Positions 7,868 through 15,469 of a stretch of DNA of 16,916 bases are shown piece after piece; positions within the stretch are counted from its first letter, which is position 1, and each line of letters starts with the position of its first letter. The notes under the pieces were generated by a model. That model did not search any database, had not been told where the DNA came from, and saw only the letters and a list, made by a program, of their open reading frames with translations. The position numbers were made by a program, and so were the translations under genes. The stretch lies in contig CAZPLU010000043.1 in the NCBI GenBank assembly GCA_964587625.1, positions 1 through 16,916 of the forward strand. Direction: 5' to 3'. Origin of the DNA: DAOPZJ01 sp964587625. GTDB lineage: Bacteria; Bacillota; Clostridia; Oscillospirales; JAKOTC01.

Positions 7868-7896
7868 ATGATACCATTTATTTTCTTTTTTTGCAA
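7868..7896 (-). promoter_or_regulatory. SigA-type promoter of the MFS cassette
   Basis: Minus strand: -35 TTGCAA (7896-7891, four of six), a 17-base A-rich spacer, and -10 TATCAT (7873-7868, five of six). Start of transcription should be near 7861, leaving a leader of about 65 bases before the ATG at 7796. No regulator site is evident. The repeat element starting at 7910 lies just upstream of the -35. Confidence 0.7.
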
Positions 7897-7909
7897 TCCA
7901 TAAAATTTT

Positions 7910-8000
7910 CATCCCGGGCGGAGCGCGGGGAAATTAAGAAAGCTGTCATCCTGAGCGGAGCGCGGTGAAACCGCGCGCAGTCGAAGGATCTCGGACTGAT
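7910..8000 (+). repeat. Dispersed palindromic repeat (CATCCTGAGCG family) with GC-rich hairpin
   Basis: The element CATCCTGAGCGGAGCGCGG...AGTCGAAGGATCTC.GACTGAT (7944-8000) is the same family as the tandem units at 11034-11268, but has about 20 extra bases in the middle. Those form a perfect hairpin: GCGCGGT (7960-7966), loop GAA, ACCGCGC (7970-7976). A degenerate half copy precedes it: 7910-7933 matches 7947-7970 at 21 of 24 positions. It fills the gap between the end of the his operon (8016) and the MFS promoter. The hairpin might help end or protect the his transcript, but no T-run follows on the minus strand. Confidence 0.8.
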
Positions 8001-8015
8001 AAAAGCCCCCGAAAA

Positions 8016-8306
8016 TCAATCCTTCTTCATGCGCTCCAGCGCCAAAACATACCCGCCCGCGCCGTATTTCAAGCAGGTGTTGACCCGGCTGATCGTCGCG
8101 GTCGAGAGCCCGGTTTGGGAGATGATCTCGGTATACGACTTTTTATCGGAGAGCATCTTTGCCACCGCGAACCGGCGCGAAAACTCCCTGAGCTCGGAGG
8201 CGGTGCATAAATCTTCAAAAAAGTTGTAGCACTCTTCGATGTTTTCCAGCGTCAGCACCGCCTCGAATAAAAAATCGGTGTCGGGCGCCTTGAGATTTTT
8301 ATTCAT
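8016..8306 (-). CDS. yerC: TrpR-like transcriptional regulator YerC/YecD family (putative HisR)
   Basis: A 96-residue all-helical DNA-binding protein of the TrpR-related YerC/YecD family. The signature ELREFSRRFAVAKML is followed by a helix-turn-helix at about 57-80 (YTEIISQTGLSTATISRV) and the family ending NTCLKYGAGGY. From memory, comparative genomics of Gram-positive histidine genes proposed members of this family as the histidine repressor (HisR); I cannot check that here. Its position as last gene of the his operon, 21 bases after the 2H phosphoesterase gene, fits, as does a large palindrome over the hisZ promoter. The start is ATG 8306; an in-frame TAG lies two codons upstream, and GGAGG is rather distant (12 bases). 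Confidence 0.9.
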   Translation of the reverse strand: MNKNLKAPDTDFLFEAVLTLENIEECYNFFEDLCTASELREFSRRFAVAKMLSDKKSYTEIISQTGLSTATISRVNTCLKYGAGGYVLALERMKKD

Positions 8307-8327
8307 AAACTATACACACCTCCGCAA

Positions 8328-8834
8328 TCAGGGATTCAATCGATATGACGCGATAAATCTTTTCGGGGAAAATTCATATATTCCGATACTTTCAATTCGC
8401 GCATTGAAAGGTGAAAAGGTTTTGGCGGCAAACGGTATCGCAGCTTGAATTTTTTCGGGTTCGTCGATCAGCAGTGTCGCATGAGCGACCCAATTGTGGC
8501 AGCCGCACACCGGCTGTTCGGGGACAAAAAGACGAAATAGATTCATCAGTTCCTCATTCATCGAAGGAGCGATAAAAAGGACCCCCATTCCAAACAGACC
8601 GATATGGCTTAATCTGACACAAAACGCGCTTGTATTTTTACATGCTTCCCGCACTCTCACGATAATTCGTTCCTCGTTCTTTGTTTCAAAACTCCCGAGT
8701 GTGAAGTGATACGGAATTTCGGGCGTTTGTTTGCCGACCAGTCCGGCCGAGACAAGGTTTTGATATATGCCGTCCAGCTTTTGCTGCGTATTTTCATCAA
8801 ATTGAGCCAGCAGGTAAATTTTTGGTTCCTCCAT
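8328..8834 (-). CDS. 2H phosphoesterase / 2'-5' RNA ligase-like protein
   Basis: A 168-residue protein of the 2H phosphoesterase (LigT-like) superfamily, which acts on cyclic phosphates and 2'-5' bonds in RNA or nucleotides. Both catalytic HxT motifs are present: HFT at 43-45 (PYHFTLG) and HAT at 118-120 (WVAHATLL), spaced as the family requires, so it should be active. The start is ATG 8834, with AAGGG four bases upstream; the frame continues back into hisIE without family likeness. It begins seven bases after hisIE and ends 21 before yerC, so it is carried in the his operon. Its DNA appears noticeably more AT-rich than hisIE and hisF, suggesting later insertion. The substrate is unknown and I know of no role in histidine synthesis. 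Confidence 0.82.
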   Translation of the reverse strand: MEEPKIYLLAQFDENTQQKLDGIYQNLVSAGLVGKQTPEIPYHFTLGSFETKNEERIIVRVREACKNTSAFCVRLSHIGLFGMGVLFIAPSMNEELMNLFRLFVPEQPVCGCHNWVAHATLLIDEPEKIQAAIPFAAKTFSPFNARIESIGIYEFSPKRFIASYRLNP

Positions 8835-8841
8835 AAATCCC

Positions 8842-9486
8842 TTATCCCCCCTGTTTGATCTTATGGTCGACAACGCTACGCGAAGCCAGTTCCGCCGAAA
8901 TATCCGACGGCGTGACGCCCATTTCGGCCATCAGCACCAACGTGTGGTAGCACAGGTCGGCGATCTCGCGGACCGTCTCCTGTTTGTCGCCCTTCATCGC
9001 GCCGATCAGCACCTCCGCGCTCTCCTCGCCGATCTTTTTTAAAATCTTCTCCCTGCCTTTTTGGAACAGGTAGGTCGTATAGCTGCCCTCGGGCAATTTC
9101 TCTTTGCGGTCGCAGAGCAGCCCGTAGAGCGCCTCGAGCGAAAACATGTTTTTTCCGGCGTTTTTATCCTCATAAATGGTTTCATAAAAACAGCTGTCCC
9201 TGCCGGTGTGGCACGCGGGGCCGTCCTTGATCACCTCGACGGCCAGCGCGTCGCCGTCGCAATCGGCCATGATACGCGCCACATGTTGAAAATTGCCGCT
9301 GGTCTCGCCCTTGCGCCACAATTTTTGGCGGCTGCGGGAATAAAAGCAGGTCTTTTTTTCGGCCAGCGTGATCTCGAGCGCCTCCCGGTTCATATAGGCG
9401 ACCGTCAGCACTTTTTTACTGTAAAAATCCTGCACCACCGCCGGGATCAAACCGTTTTGGTCAAATTTGAGTTGATTGATATCCAT
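8842..9486 (-). CDS. hisIE: Bifunctional phosphoribosyl-AMP cyclohydrolase / phosphoribosyl-ATP pyrophosphatase
   Basis: Fusion enzyme for steps 2 and 3 of histidine synthesis. Residues about 1-105 are HisI (PRA-CH), with the FYSRSRQKLWRKGETSGN block, the metal-binding DCDGDAL and GPACHTG. About 112-210 are HisE (PRA-PH), an all-alpha MazG-like domain with KKIGEESAEVLIGA and the EIADLCYHTLVLMAE helix. At 214 residues it is normal for the fusion. The start ATG 9486 has AAGGGGG seven bases upstream. It follows hisF by 15 bases. Both active-site sets look complete. Confidence 0.96.
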   Translation of the reverse strand: MDINQLKFDQNGLIPAVVQDFYSKKVLTVAYMNREALEITLAEKKTCFYSRSRQKLWRKGETSGNFQHVARIMADCDGDALAVEVIKDGPACHTGRDSCFYETIYEDKNAGKNMFSLEALYGLLCDRKEKLPEGSYTTYLFQKGREKILKKIGEESAEVLIGAMKGDKQETVREIADLCYHTLVLMAEMGVTPSDISAELASRSVVDHKIKQGG

Positions 9487-9501
9487 ATCGAATCCCCCTT
9501 T

Positions 9502-10257
9502 TTAAGTGCGCACCGGAATGCCGTTTTGCGACAAATATTTTTTCAAATCGAAAATCTCAAGCTCGCCGTAGTGGAAGATGCTCGCCGCCAACCCCGCGTC
9601 GGCGTCGGTCTGCCGAAACAGCGTCAAAAAGTCCTCTTTTTTCCCCGCGCCGCCCGAGGCGATCACCGGGATTTTCACCCGCTTGCAGATTTCGTTCAGC
9701 AACTCGATGTCAAAGCCCCGTTTCACGCCGTCGGTGTCGATGCTGTTGACCACCAGTTCGCCCGCGCCGCCGGCCTCGCCTCTGACGGCCCATTCGAGCG
9801 CATCAATGCCGGTGTCGACCTTACCCGCGGCGGTGAACACATGGAATTTTCCGCCCGCCCGCGCCACGTCCATCGACAGCACCACGCATTGGTTGCCGTA
9901 CTTTTTGGCCGCCTGCCCGATCAGCGACGGGTCTTTGATGGCCCCGGTATTGACGCTGACCTTGTCCGCGCCGCATTTCAGCACCCGGTCAAAGTCGTCC
10001 AACGACCGGATCGCGCCGCCGACCGTCAGCGGGATAAAGATCTGCCGCGCCGCTTTGGCAAGCGCGTCGGTAAACAGCGGCCGCCCGGCCACGCTGGCCG
10101 CGATGTCGTAAAACACCAATTCGTCCGCGCCGCTGTCGTTATAGCGTTTTGCCAGCGCCACGGGGTCGTCCACGTCGCGCAGGCCTGAAAAATTCGTCCC
10201 CTTGACCACTCTGCCGTCCCTGACGTCAAGGCAGGGTATGATTCTTCTAGTCATCAT
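9502..10257 (-). CDS. hisF: Imidazole glycerol phosphate synthase cyclase subunit HisF
   Basis: A 251-residue (beta/alpha)8 barrel that receives ammonia from HisH and converts PRFAR to IGP plus AICAR. Both catalytic aspartates are in place: Asp11 in IIPCLDVRDG and Asp130 in LSMDVARA. Phosphate-binding turns TVGGAIRS, ADKVSVNT, VNSIDTDG and ASGGAGKKED are present. The start is the first of two adjacent ATGs, with AAAGGA eight bases upstream; the second ATG (10254) would cost one residue. It lies 30 bases after hisA and 15 before hisIE. The partner gene hisH is in the same operon. Confidence 0.97.
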   Translation of the reverse strand: MMTRRIIPCLDVRDGRVVKGTNFSGLRDVDDPVALAKRYNDSGADELVFYDIAASVAGRPLFTDALAKAARQIFIPLTVGGAIRSLDDFDRVLKCGADKVSVNTGAIKDPSLIGQAAKKYGNQCVVLSMDVARAGGKFHVFTAAGKVDTGIDALEWAVRGEAGGAGELVVNSIDTDGVKRGFDIELLNEICKRVKIPVIASGGAGKKEDFLTLFRQTDADAGLAASIFHYGELEIFDLKKYLSQNGIPVRT

Positions 10258-10287
10258 GTATGCCGTCCTTTCAATATCACGGAATGG

Positions 10288-11007
10288 TCAAGACCATTCC
10301 CTACATTCCAATAAAAACGCTTCCTTCAAATTCATCGCCCCGGTGTAAAGCGCTTTGCCGACGATCGCGCCGCCGACGCCGGTCTGTTTTAAAATCTTCA
10401 AATCCTCAAGGCCGCTCACCCCGCCTGAGGCGATGATTTCCGTTTTCAACTGTACCAATTCACGGTACATCTCCTGATTTGGCCCTTGTAACATGCCGTC
10501 CTTGGAGATATCGGTGCAAATCAACGCCGCGACGCCCATATCGGCCAATTTCCGGCAAAAATCAAACGCGTCCCCCGCCGTTTTCGTCCACCCGTCGGTG
10601 GCCGTCCGCCCGCCTTTGAAATCCACGCCGACCGCGATCTTACTTCCGTATTTAGAAAGCGCCTCCGCCAAAAACGCGGGGTCTTTGACCGCCGCCGTCC
10701 CGAGGATCACCCGCATGGCGCCCGCGCCTAAATACGCGCTCACGGCCTCCATATCCCGGATGCCTCCGCCGATCTCGACCGAGAGTTTTGTGTTTTTTAA
10801 AATTTTTTCGATTACCGCGAAATTTTCGCGCGCGCCGCTTTTCGCGCCGTCCAAATCGACGACATGTAAATACTTCGCCCCCGACGCCTCAAATTCCAGC
10901 GCGGTTTTCACCGGATTCTCGGAATAGACGGTCATTTGATCATATTCCCCGCGCAAAAGCCGAACCGCTTTTTGCCCGCAAAGGTCGATCGCCGGAAATA
11001 TCTTCAT
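10288..11007 (-). CDS. hisA: ProFAR isomerase HisA
   Basis: A 239-residue (beta/alpha)8 isomerase that converts ProFAR to PRFAR. Catalytic Asp8 (FPAIDLCGQ) and Asp129 (GVDFKGG) are present, as are the HVVDLDGA, EIGGGIR and IASGGVSGLEDL turns. The start ATG 11007 has AAGGA about ten bases upstream. It is separated from hisH by 257 bases of tandem repeat DNA. That makes it the only his gene here not closely joined to the one before it, so its expression may be uncoupled or reduced. Confidence 0.97.
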   Translation of the reverse strand: MKIFPAIDLCGQKAVRLLRGEYDQMTVYSENPVKTALEFEASGAKYLHVVDLDGAKSGARENFAVIEKILKNTKLSVEIGGGIRDMEAVSAYLGAGAMRVILGTAAVKDPAFLAEALSKYGSKIAVGVDFKGGRTATDGWTKTAGDAFDFCRKLADMGVAALICTDISKDGMLQGPNQEMYRELVQLKTEIIASGGVSGLEDLKILKQTGVGGAIVGKALYTGAMNLKEAFLLECREWS

Positions 11008-11033
11008 TGTTTTTCAATCCTTCTTCGTACAAA

Positions 11034-11268
11034 TAACTTCAATCAGTCAGAGATCCCTCGACTTCGCTCAGGATGACATTTTTAATGCTTCAGGTAACTT
11101 CTATCGGTCAGAGATCCTTCGACTTCGCTCAGGATGACATTTTTAATGCTTCAGGTAACTTCAATCAGTCAGAGATCCTTCGACTTCGCTCAGGATGACA
11201 TTTTTAATGCTTCAGGAAACTTCAATCGGTCAGAATCCCTCGACTTCGCTCAGGATGACATTTTTTAA
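11034..11268 (-). repeat. Four tandem 61-bp repeats inside the his operon (hisH-hisA gap)
   Basis: Three full units (11034-11094, 11095-11155, 11156-11216) and one shortened unit (11217 to about 11268) follow head to tail with an exact 61-base period. The conserved core on the plus strand is GATCC(C/T)TCGACTTCGCTCAGGATGACAT, followed by TTTTAATGCTTCAGG and a variable CAATC(A/G)GTC. Units 1 and 4 carry CCCTCG, units 2 and 3 CCTTCG. Each core can fold with GTCA/TGAC and TCCT/AGGA arms. The last unit runs into the hisH stop codon. The core matches the single copy at 7944-8000, so this is a dispersed element that was then multiplied in tandem. Confidence 0.92.
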
Positions 11269-11882
11269 GGTATTACCTCGCAAAACGCCTTTAAAATTTT
11301 TAAGCCGGTCTCGCCGCTCTTTTCGGGGTGGAACTGGCAGCCGAAGATGTTTTTGCGCGAGACGACCGCCGGCACCGCCACGCCGTATTCGACCGTCGCC
11401 GTGATCACGGTTTCACACTCGTCGGCGTAATAGGAATGCACGAAATAGACGAAATCCCCGTTCTTGCTATACTTCATCAGCGGGTCTTCGGGCCGTATAA
11501 GGTCGAGCGAATTCCAGCCGATCTGCGGGATTTTGAGCGAAAATCCGGGCACGCCCGCAAACGACCTGACGCTGCCTTCGAGTAAGCAAAGCCCCTCGTG
11601 CACCCCGTATTCGTAACTGCGCATAAACAACAGCTGCATCCCCAGACAGATGCCGAGCAGCGGTTTTCCCGTCCGCGCCTGCTCTTTTAGCACCGCGCCG
11701 AGCCCGCTTGTTTCGAGTTTGGCCGCCGCGTCCCCGAACGCCCCGACGCCGGGCAGCACAATCCGCTCTGCCGCCCTGATCTCGCCGGCATCGCCCGTGA
11801 CCCTGCACGGCTCGCCGACCGCCTCAAAACCCGCCGCGAGCCCGAACAGATTTCCGACGCCGTAATCGACAATCGCCGTCAT
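11265..11882 (-). CDS. hisH: Imidazole glycerol phosphate synthase glutaminase subunit HisH
   Basis: A 205-residue class I glutamine amidotransferase that supplies ammonia to HisF. The triad is Cys79 in GICLGMQ, His185 and Glu187 in CQFHPEKSG. The N-terminal IVDYGVGNL and the oxyanion-side PGVGAFG are typical. The start ATG 11882 has AAAGGA 11 bases upstream; it lies 24 bases after hisB. Its TAA stop falls within the T-run at the end of the tandem repeat array, so the insertion reached right to the 3' end of the gene without changing the HisH core. Confidence 0.96.
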   Translation of the reverse strand: MTAIVDYGVGNLFGLAAGFEAVGEPCRVTGDAGEIRAAERIVLPGVGAFGDAAAKLETSGLGAVLKEQARTGKPLLGICLGMQLLFMRSYEYGVHEGLCLLEGSVRSFAGVPGFSLKIPQIGWNSLDLIRPEDPLMKYSKNGDFVYFVHSYYADECETVITATVEYGVAVPAVVSRKNIFGCQFHPEKSGETGLKILKAFCEVIP

Positions 11883-11906
11883 GTGTTAAACCGTCCTTTG
11901 GTGAGA

Positions 11907-12497
11907 TTAGACAATGGTGCCTTTCGAAGAGGGGATTTGATCTTTTTTGGCCGGATCGATCTTGACCGCAATCGCCATTGCCCGCGCGAACGCCTTGAAT
12001 GCGGCCTCGGCGATGTGGTGGCTGTTCTCTCCGCAAAATCGCCTCAGATGCACCGCCGCTTTGAGTTCGCGCGTGAGCGCCGTAAAAAATTCTTTAATCA
12101 GTTCCGAATCGAAGTCGCCGATCTTTTGCGACGGGATGTCCAGTGCGTAGCCGAGCGTACCCCTGCCGCAGATGTCGACCGCCGCCAGCACCAGCGCCTC
12201 GTCCATCGGCACGAACACACTGCCGTAGCGCGTGATCCCCGCCCGATCGCCGAGCGCGGTGTCCAGCGCCTTACCGAGGCAAATACCGATGTCCTCCGCC
12301 GAATGGTGAAAATCCACATCGACGTCGCCCTTACAGACAAGCTGCAAATCAAACCCCGAATGACAGGCGAACAATATCAGCATGTGATTTAAAAATCCGA
12401 TGCCGGTGTCGACCGCGGCCTTGCCTGTGCCCTCCAGACAGAGGGTCAGCGCGATGTCGGTCTCGTTGGTCTTGCGTGAAATCTGCGCGCTTCTCAT
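11907..12497 (-). CDS. hisB: Imidazoleglycerol-phosphate dehydratase HisB
   Basis: A 196-residue monofunctional IGPD that converts IGP to imidazole acetol phosphate. Metal-binding His/Glu clusters are clear: GFLNHML, DVDFHHSAEDIG, and ENSHHIAEAAFKAFARA near the end; DICGRG is also present. There is no attached phosphatase domain, unlike E. coli HisB. Two starts are possible. ATG 12503 overlaps the hisC stop as ATGA but has its G-rich RBS abutting it. ATG 12497 (MRSAQISRKTNET) has GGGG six bases upstream and matches the family N-terminus, so I chose it. Confidence 0.95.
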   Translation of the reverse strand: MRSAQISRKTNETDIALTLCLEGTGKAAVDTGIGFLNHMLILFACHSGFDLQLVCKGDVDVDFHHSAEDIGICLGKALDTALGDRAGITRYGSVFVPMDEALVLAAVDICGRGTLGYALDIPSQKIGDFDSELIKEFFTALTRELKAAVHLRRFCGENSHHIAEAAFKAFARAMAIAVKIDPAKKDQIPSSKGTIV

Positions 12498-12499
12498 GA

Positions 12500-13564
12500 T
12501 CATCCCCGCCTTTCCGATTCATTGAAAATGGTTTTCATCGTCTTTAAAAATTTTTCCGTCTGTGTTTCGTCGCCGATCGTGATTCTTAAATAACCGTCAA
12601 TACGCGGCTTATCGAACCGCCTCACTAAAATCCCTTTTTCGCGTAAGGCGTCAAAACACTCTTTTCCACCCATTTTTACCGGTTTTGCGAACACAAAATT
12701 GGCTTTGCTTTCAAGCACCGTAAAGCCCAGTTCCCGCAGCCCCGCCGTCAGCGTTTCGCGGTTTTGAATGATCTTCGTGCGGCACTCCTCAAAATATCCG
12801 ACATCCCGAACCGCCGCAATCCCCGCGAGCATCGACAGCGAGTTGACGTTATAAGGGTTAAAACTGTATTTAAGCGTGTTCAAATCGGCGATCAGTTCCC
12901 GGCTGCCGACTGCGTAGCCGACGCGCCCGCCCGCCAGCGACCGCGATTTTGAAAAGGTTTTGACGACCAGCAGATTTTCATATTCATCGAGCAGTTTTAC
13001 CGCGCTTTCGGCCCCGAAATCGACGTAGGCCTCGTCGACCACGGTCAGGCGCCCCGGTTTCATCAGCGCCTCGATACCGTCGAGCGGCAGCGCCATTCCG
13101 GTCGGCGCGTTGGGGTTCGCGAGCACCACCGTCTCGCTCAGAGTTGCGTAATCGGCGGGGTCGAGCGAAAAATCGGCTTTGAGCGGAATGATTTTTTCGG
13201 CGACCCCGAACATCCGGCACAGCACCGGGTAAAGCCCGTAGGTGATGTCGGCGAACGCCGCGCCGTTTTCGCAAAAGCCGTGGAAGATGAACGATAAAAT
13301 TTCGTCGCTGCCGTTTCCGACAAATACGTTTTCCGATTTAACGTCCTCGAATTCCGCGATGGCTTGTGTGAGCTTCCGGCAGGTCGGGTCGCTGTAGAGC
13401 CGCAGCCGCGACACCGCAGCCGCGTTCACCGCCTCAACCACTTTGGGCGACGGCGGGAACGGGCTCTCATTGGTGTTCAACTTCATCAGCCGATCCATAT
13501 CCGCCGGCTGTTCGCCCGGCGCATACGGTATAAGGTTTTTGAATTTGGAATCTAAAAACCGCAT
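12500..13564 (-). CDS. hisC: Histidinol-phosphate aminotransferase HisC
   Basis: A 354-residue fold-type I PLP enzyme. Landmarks are the substrate/PLP segment LNTNESPFPPSP, NGSDE, ANPNAPTG, DEAYVDFG, and Lys206 in TFSKSRSLAG as the Schiff-base lysine; RFDKPRIDGYLRIT is near the end. The frame opens at 13612, inside hisD. The start ATG 13564 begins one base after the hisD stop and is preceded by GAGG nine bases upstream, giving normal family length. It provides the transamination before the phosphatase step. Confidence 0.95.
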   Translation of the reverse strand: MRFLDSKFKNLIPYAPGEQPADMDRLMKLNTNESPFPPSPKVVEAVNAAAVSRLRLYSDPTCRKLTQAIAEFEDVKSENVFVGNGSDEILSFIFHGFCENGAAFADITYGLYPVLCRMFGVAEKIIPLKADFSLDPADYATLSETVVLANPNAPTGMALPLDGIEALMKPGRLTVVDEAYVDFGAESAVKLLDEYENLLVVKTFSKSRSLAGGRVGYAVGSRELIADLNTLKYSFNPYNVNSLSMLAGIAAVRDVGYFEECRTKIIQNRETLTAGLRELGFTVLESKANFVFAKPVKMGGKECFDALREKGILVRRFDKPRIDGYLRITIGDETQTEKFLKTMKTIFNESERRG

Positions 13565-13565
13565 A

Positions 13566-14849
13566 TCATTTATCCTCAAACCGCGCCAGAACGCTCTCGG
13601 CGTGCGCGTCAAGCCCCTCGGCGCGTGCGAAATTCACAATCTTTTCGGCCACGCTTGCAAGCGAATCGGCATCATAACGGATATAACTGTTCTTTTTGAC
13701 AAAGTCGTCGACCGACAGCGGGCTCGAAAACCGTGCCGTGCCCATCGTCGGCAGCGTATGATTGGTTCCGGCCAAATAGTCGCCGAGCGCCTCGGGTGTG
13801 TAGCTGCCTAAAAAGACGCTTCCCGCGTTTTTGACTTTCTCAAACGCGGTCTCCGGATCGGCCACGCACAGTTCCAAATGCTCCGGAGCCAGTTCGTCGG
13901 AGATTTTAATCGCCTCGTCAAGCCCCGCAATGATGATCATACCGTTGTTTTCAAGCGACGCCGAGGCGATTTCGCGGCGAGGCAATTTTTCAAGGCGTTT
14001 TTCGAGTTGTTTTACCACTTTTTTCGCAAACGTTTCGGTCTCACAAATCAGTACCGCCGAGGCGTTTTGATCGTGTTCGGCCTGCGAGAGCATGTCCGCC
14101 GCGATGAAGTCGGGATTCGCGCTCTCGTCCGCAACAATCAAAATTTCACTCGGCCCGGCCAACATATCGATTCCGACCGATCCGAACACCCGCCTCTTGG
14201 CCTCGGTGACATAGGCGTTGCCCGGCCCGACGATCTTGTCGACCTTCGGCACGCTCTGCGTCCCGTATGCCATCGCCGCAATCGCCTGCGCGCCGCCGAC
14301 CGCGAACACCCGGTCGACCCCGGCGATTTTTGCCGCCGCCAGTGTCGCCGCCGGAATTTTGCCGTCTTTTCCCGGAGGCGTAGTCATGACGATTTCGCGC
14401 ACGCCCGCGATTTTTGCCGGGATCACGTCCATCAAGACGGTCGAGGGATATCGCGCCGTGCCGCCCGGAATGTAGACGCCGACTTTTTCAATCGGCGTAA
14501 ACCGCTGTCCCAACACCGCGCCGTCGGGGCGTTTGAACTCAAACCCCTCGCGTTTTTGCTTCGCGTGGAACTCTTTGATGTTTTCCGCCGCGGTCTTTAA
14601 AGCCGCCTGCAACGCGCCGTCAACAGCCGATTCCGCTTCATCCAACGCCATTTTATCCACTTCGATTTTTGCAAGTGTCACGCCGTCAAATTTTTCGGTA
14701 AACCGCAAAAGAGCCGCATCGCCTTCTGAAACCACGGCTTTGATCACTTCGTCAACCGCCTCACAGACCGCTTTCGGGGTCTCGGAGACGTTGCGGCAAA
14801 AAATATTTCTGTTTTTCAGGCCTTTTATATCAACAATTTTAATTTTCAT
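13566..14849 (-). CDS. hisD: Histidinol dehydrogenase HisD
   Basis: A 427-residue zinc enzyme that oxidises L-histidinol to L-histidine in two NAD-dependent steps. By alignment from memory with E. coli HisD, zinc ligands are Gln256 and His259 (SQAEHDQ), Asp357 (GDYLAGTNH) and His416 (DAHAESV). The catalytic pair is Glu323-His324 (APEHLEL). The signature GGAQAIAAMAYGT...IVGPGNAYV is intact. The ATG overlaps the hisG stop as ATGA, with GGAG eight bases upstream. The length is normal. Confidence 0.97.
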   Translation of the reverse strand: MKIKIVDIKGLKNRNIFCRNVSETPKAVCEAVDEVIKAVVSEGDAALLRFTEKFDGVTLAKIEVDKMALDEAESAVDGALQAALKTAAENIKEFHAKQKREGFEFKRPDGAVLGQRFTPIEKVGVYIPGGTARYPSTVLMDVIPAKIAGVREIVMTTPPGKDGKIPAATLAAAKIAGVDRVFAVGGAQAIAAMAYGTQSVPKVDKIVGPGNAYVTEAKRRVFGSVGIDMLAGPSEILIVADESANPDFIAADMLSQAEHDQNASAVLICETETFAKKVVKQLEKRLEKLPRREIASASLENNGMIIIAGLDEAIKISDELAPEHLELCVADPETAFEKVKNAGSVFLGSYTPEALGDYLAGTNHTLPTMGTARFSSPLSVDDFVKKNSYIRYDADSLASVAEKIVNFARAEGLDAHAESVLARFEDK

Positions 14850-15469
14850 TTTAATCGCTCCAGTCCGTCACGAATATTGTCGATCATCTCACGCTTGAAC
14901 TGATAGGCGCTCTTGTTTACGATCAGCCGCGCACTCGAATATGCGATGATCTCCAGCACCGAGAGGTCATTCTCTTTCAGCGTCGTGCCGGTCTCGACGA
15001 TGTCCGAAATTACGTCGGAAAGCCCTGTCACTGGAGCCAATTCGATGCTGCCGTTGAGCTTGATCAACTCAATGCGCCGGTTCTTTTCGGCATAATGCCG
15101 CGCGGTCACATGCGGATATTTTGTCGCTACCCGCAGCGGCACGGAAAGATCCTCGACGAACCCGTTTTTCGCCGCAATTACAATACGGCACTTGCCGATC
15201 CCGAGGTCGCACAATTCATAGACATCCGGCTCGGTCTCGAGTAAAACATCCTTACCGACCACACCGATGTCCGCCGCGCCGCGTACGACATACACCGCCA
15301 CATCGGACGGTTTGACCAGCAGATAACGGACGCCCGCCTCGGGATTTTCGAATACCAGTCGGCGGCCGGTCCCGTCCATTTCCGGGCAGCAGAGGCCGAG
15401 TTTTTGAAATTGTTCATACACCCGGTCGCCCAAGCGGCCTTTGGGAAGTGCAATATTAAGCATCTTCAT
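14846..15469 (-). CDS. hisG: ATP phosphoribosyltransferase catalytic subunit, short form HisG
   Basis: First enzyme of the pathway, ATP + PRPP to PR-ATP. At about 207 residues it is the short HisGS form without the C-terminal regulatory domain, so it needs HisZ; hisZ lies directly upstream. Motifs are the N-terminal IALPKGRLGD, GAADIGVVGKD, and the PRPP loop DIVETGTTLKEN. The gene overlaps the hisZ end by about 14 bases. Two in-frame ATGs compete: 15469 (MKMLNIALPKGR), with GGGAG only three bases away, and 15463, with the same site nine bases away. I chose 15469 from the usual family N-terminus; 15463 is about equally likely. Confidence 0.94.
   Translation of the reverse strand: MKMLNIALPKGRLGDRVYEQFQKLGLCCPEMDGTGRRLVFENPEAGVRYLLVKPSDVAVYVVRGAADIGVVGKDVLLETEPDVYELCDLGIGKCRIVIAAKNGFVEDLSVPLRVATKYPHVTARHYAEKNRRIELIKLNGSIELAPVTGLSDVISDIVETGTTLKENDLSVLEIIAYSSARLIVNKSAYQFKREMIDNIRDGLERLK

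Noticed and set aside
7944..8015. Intrinsic terminator of the his operon
   Set aside because: The 7-bp GC hairpin is strong, but on the minus strand it is followed by TCCGCTCAGG rather than a U-run. Kept as a repeat, not called a terminator.
9061..10188. Long open frame (375 codons) on the plus strand opposite hisF and hisIE
   Set aside because: It is antisense to two intact, motif-complete his genes, is rich in His, Arg and Ala as GC-rich shadow frames are, and has no credible RBS.
11034..11268. CRISPR array
   Set aside because: The segments between cores are nearly identical rather than unique, the period is 61 bases with no distinct spacers, and no cas genes are near. It is a tandem repeat.
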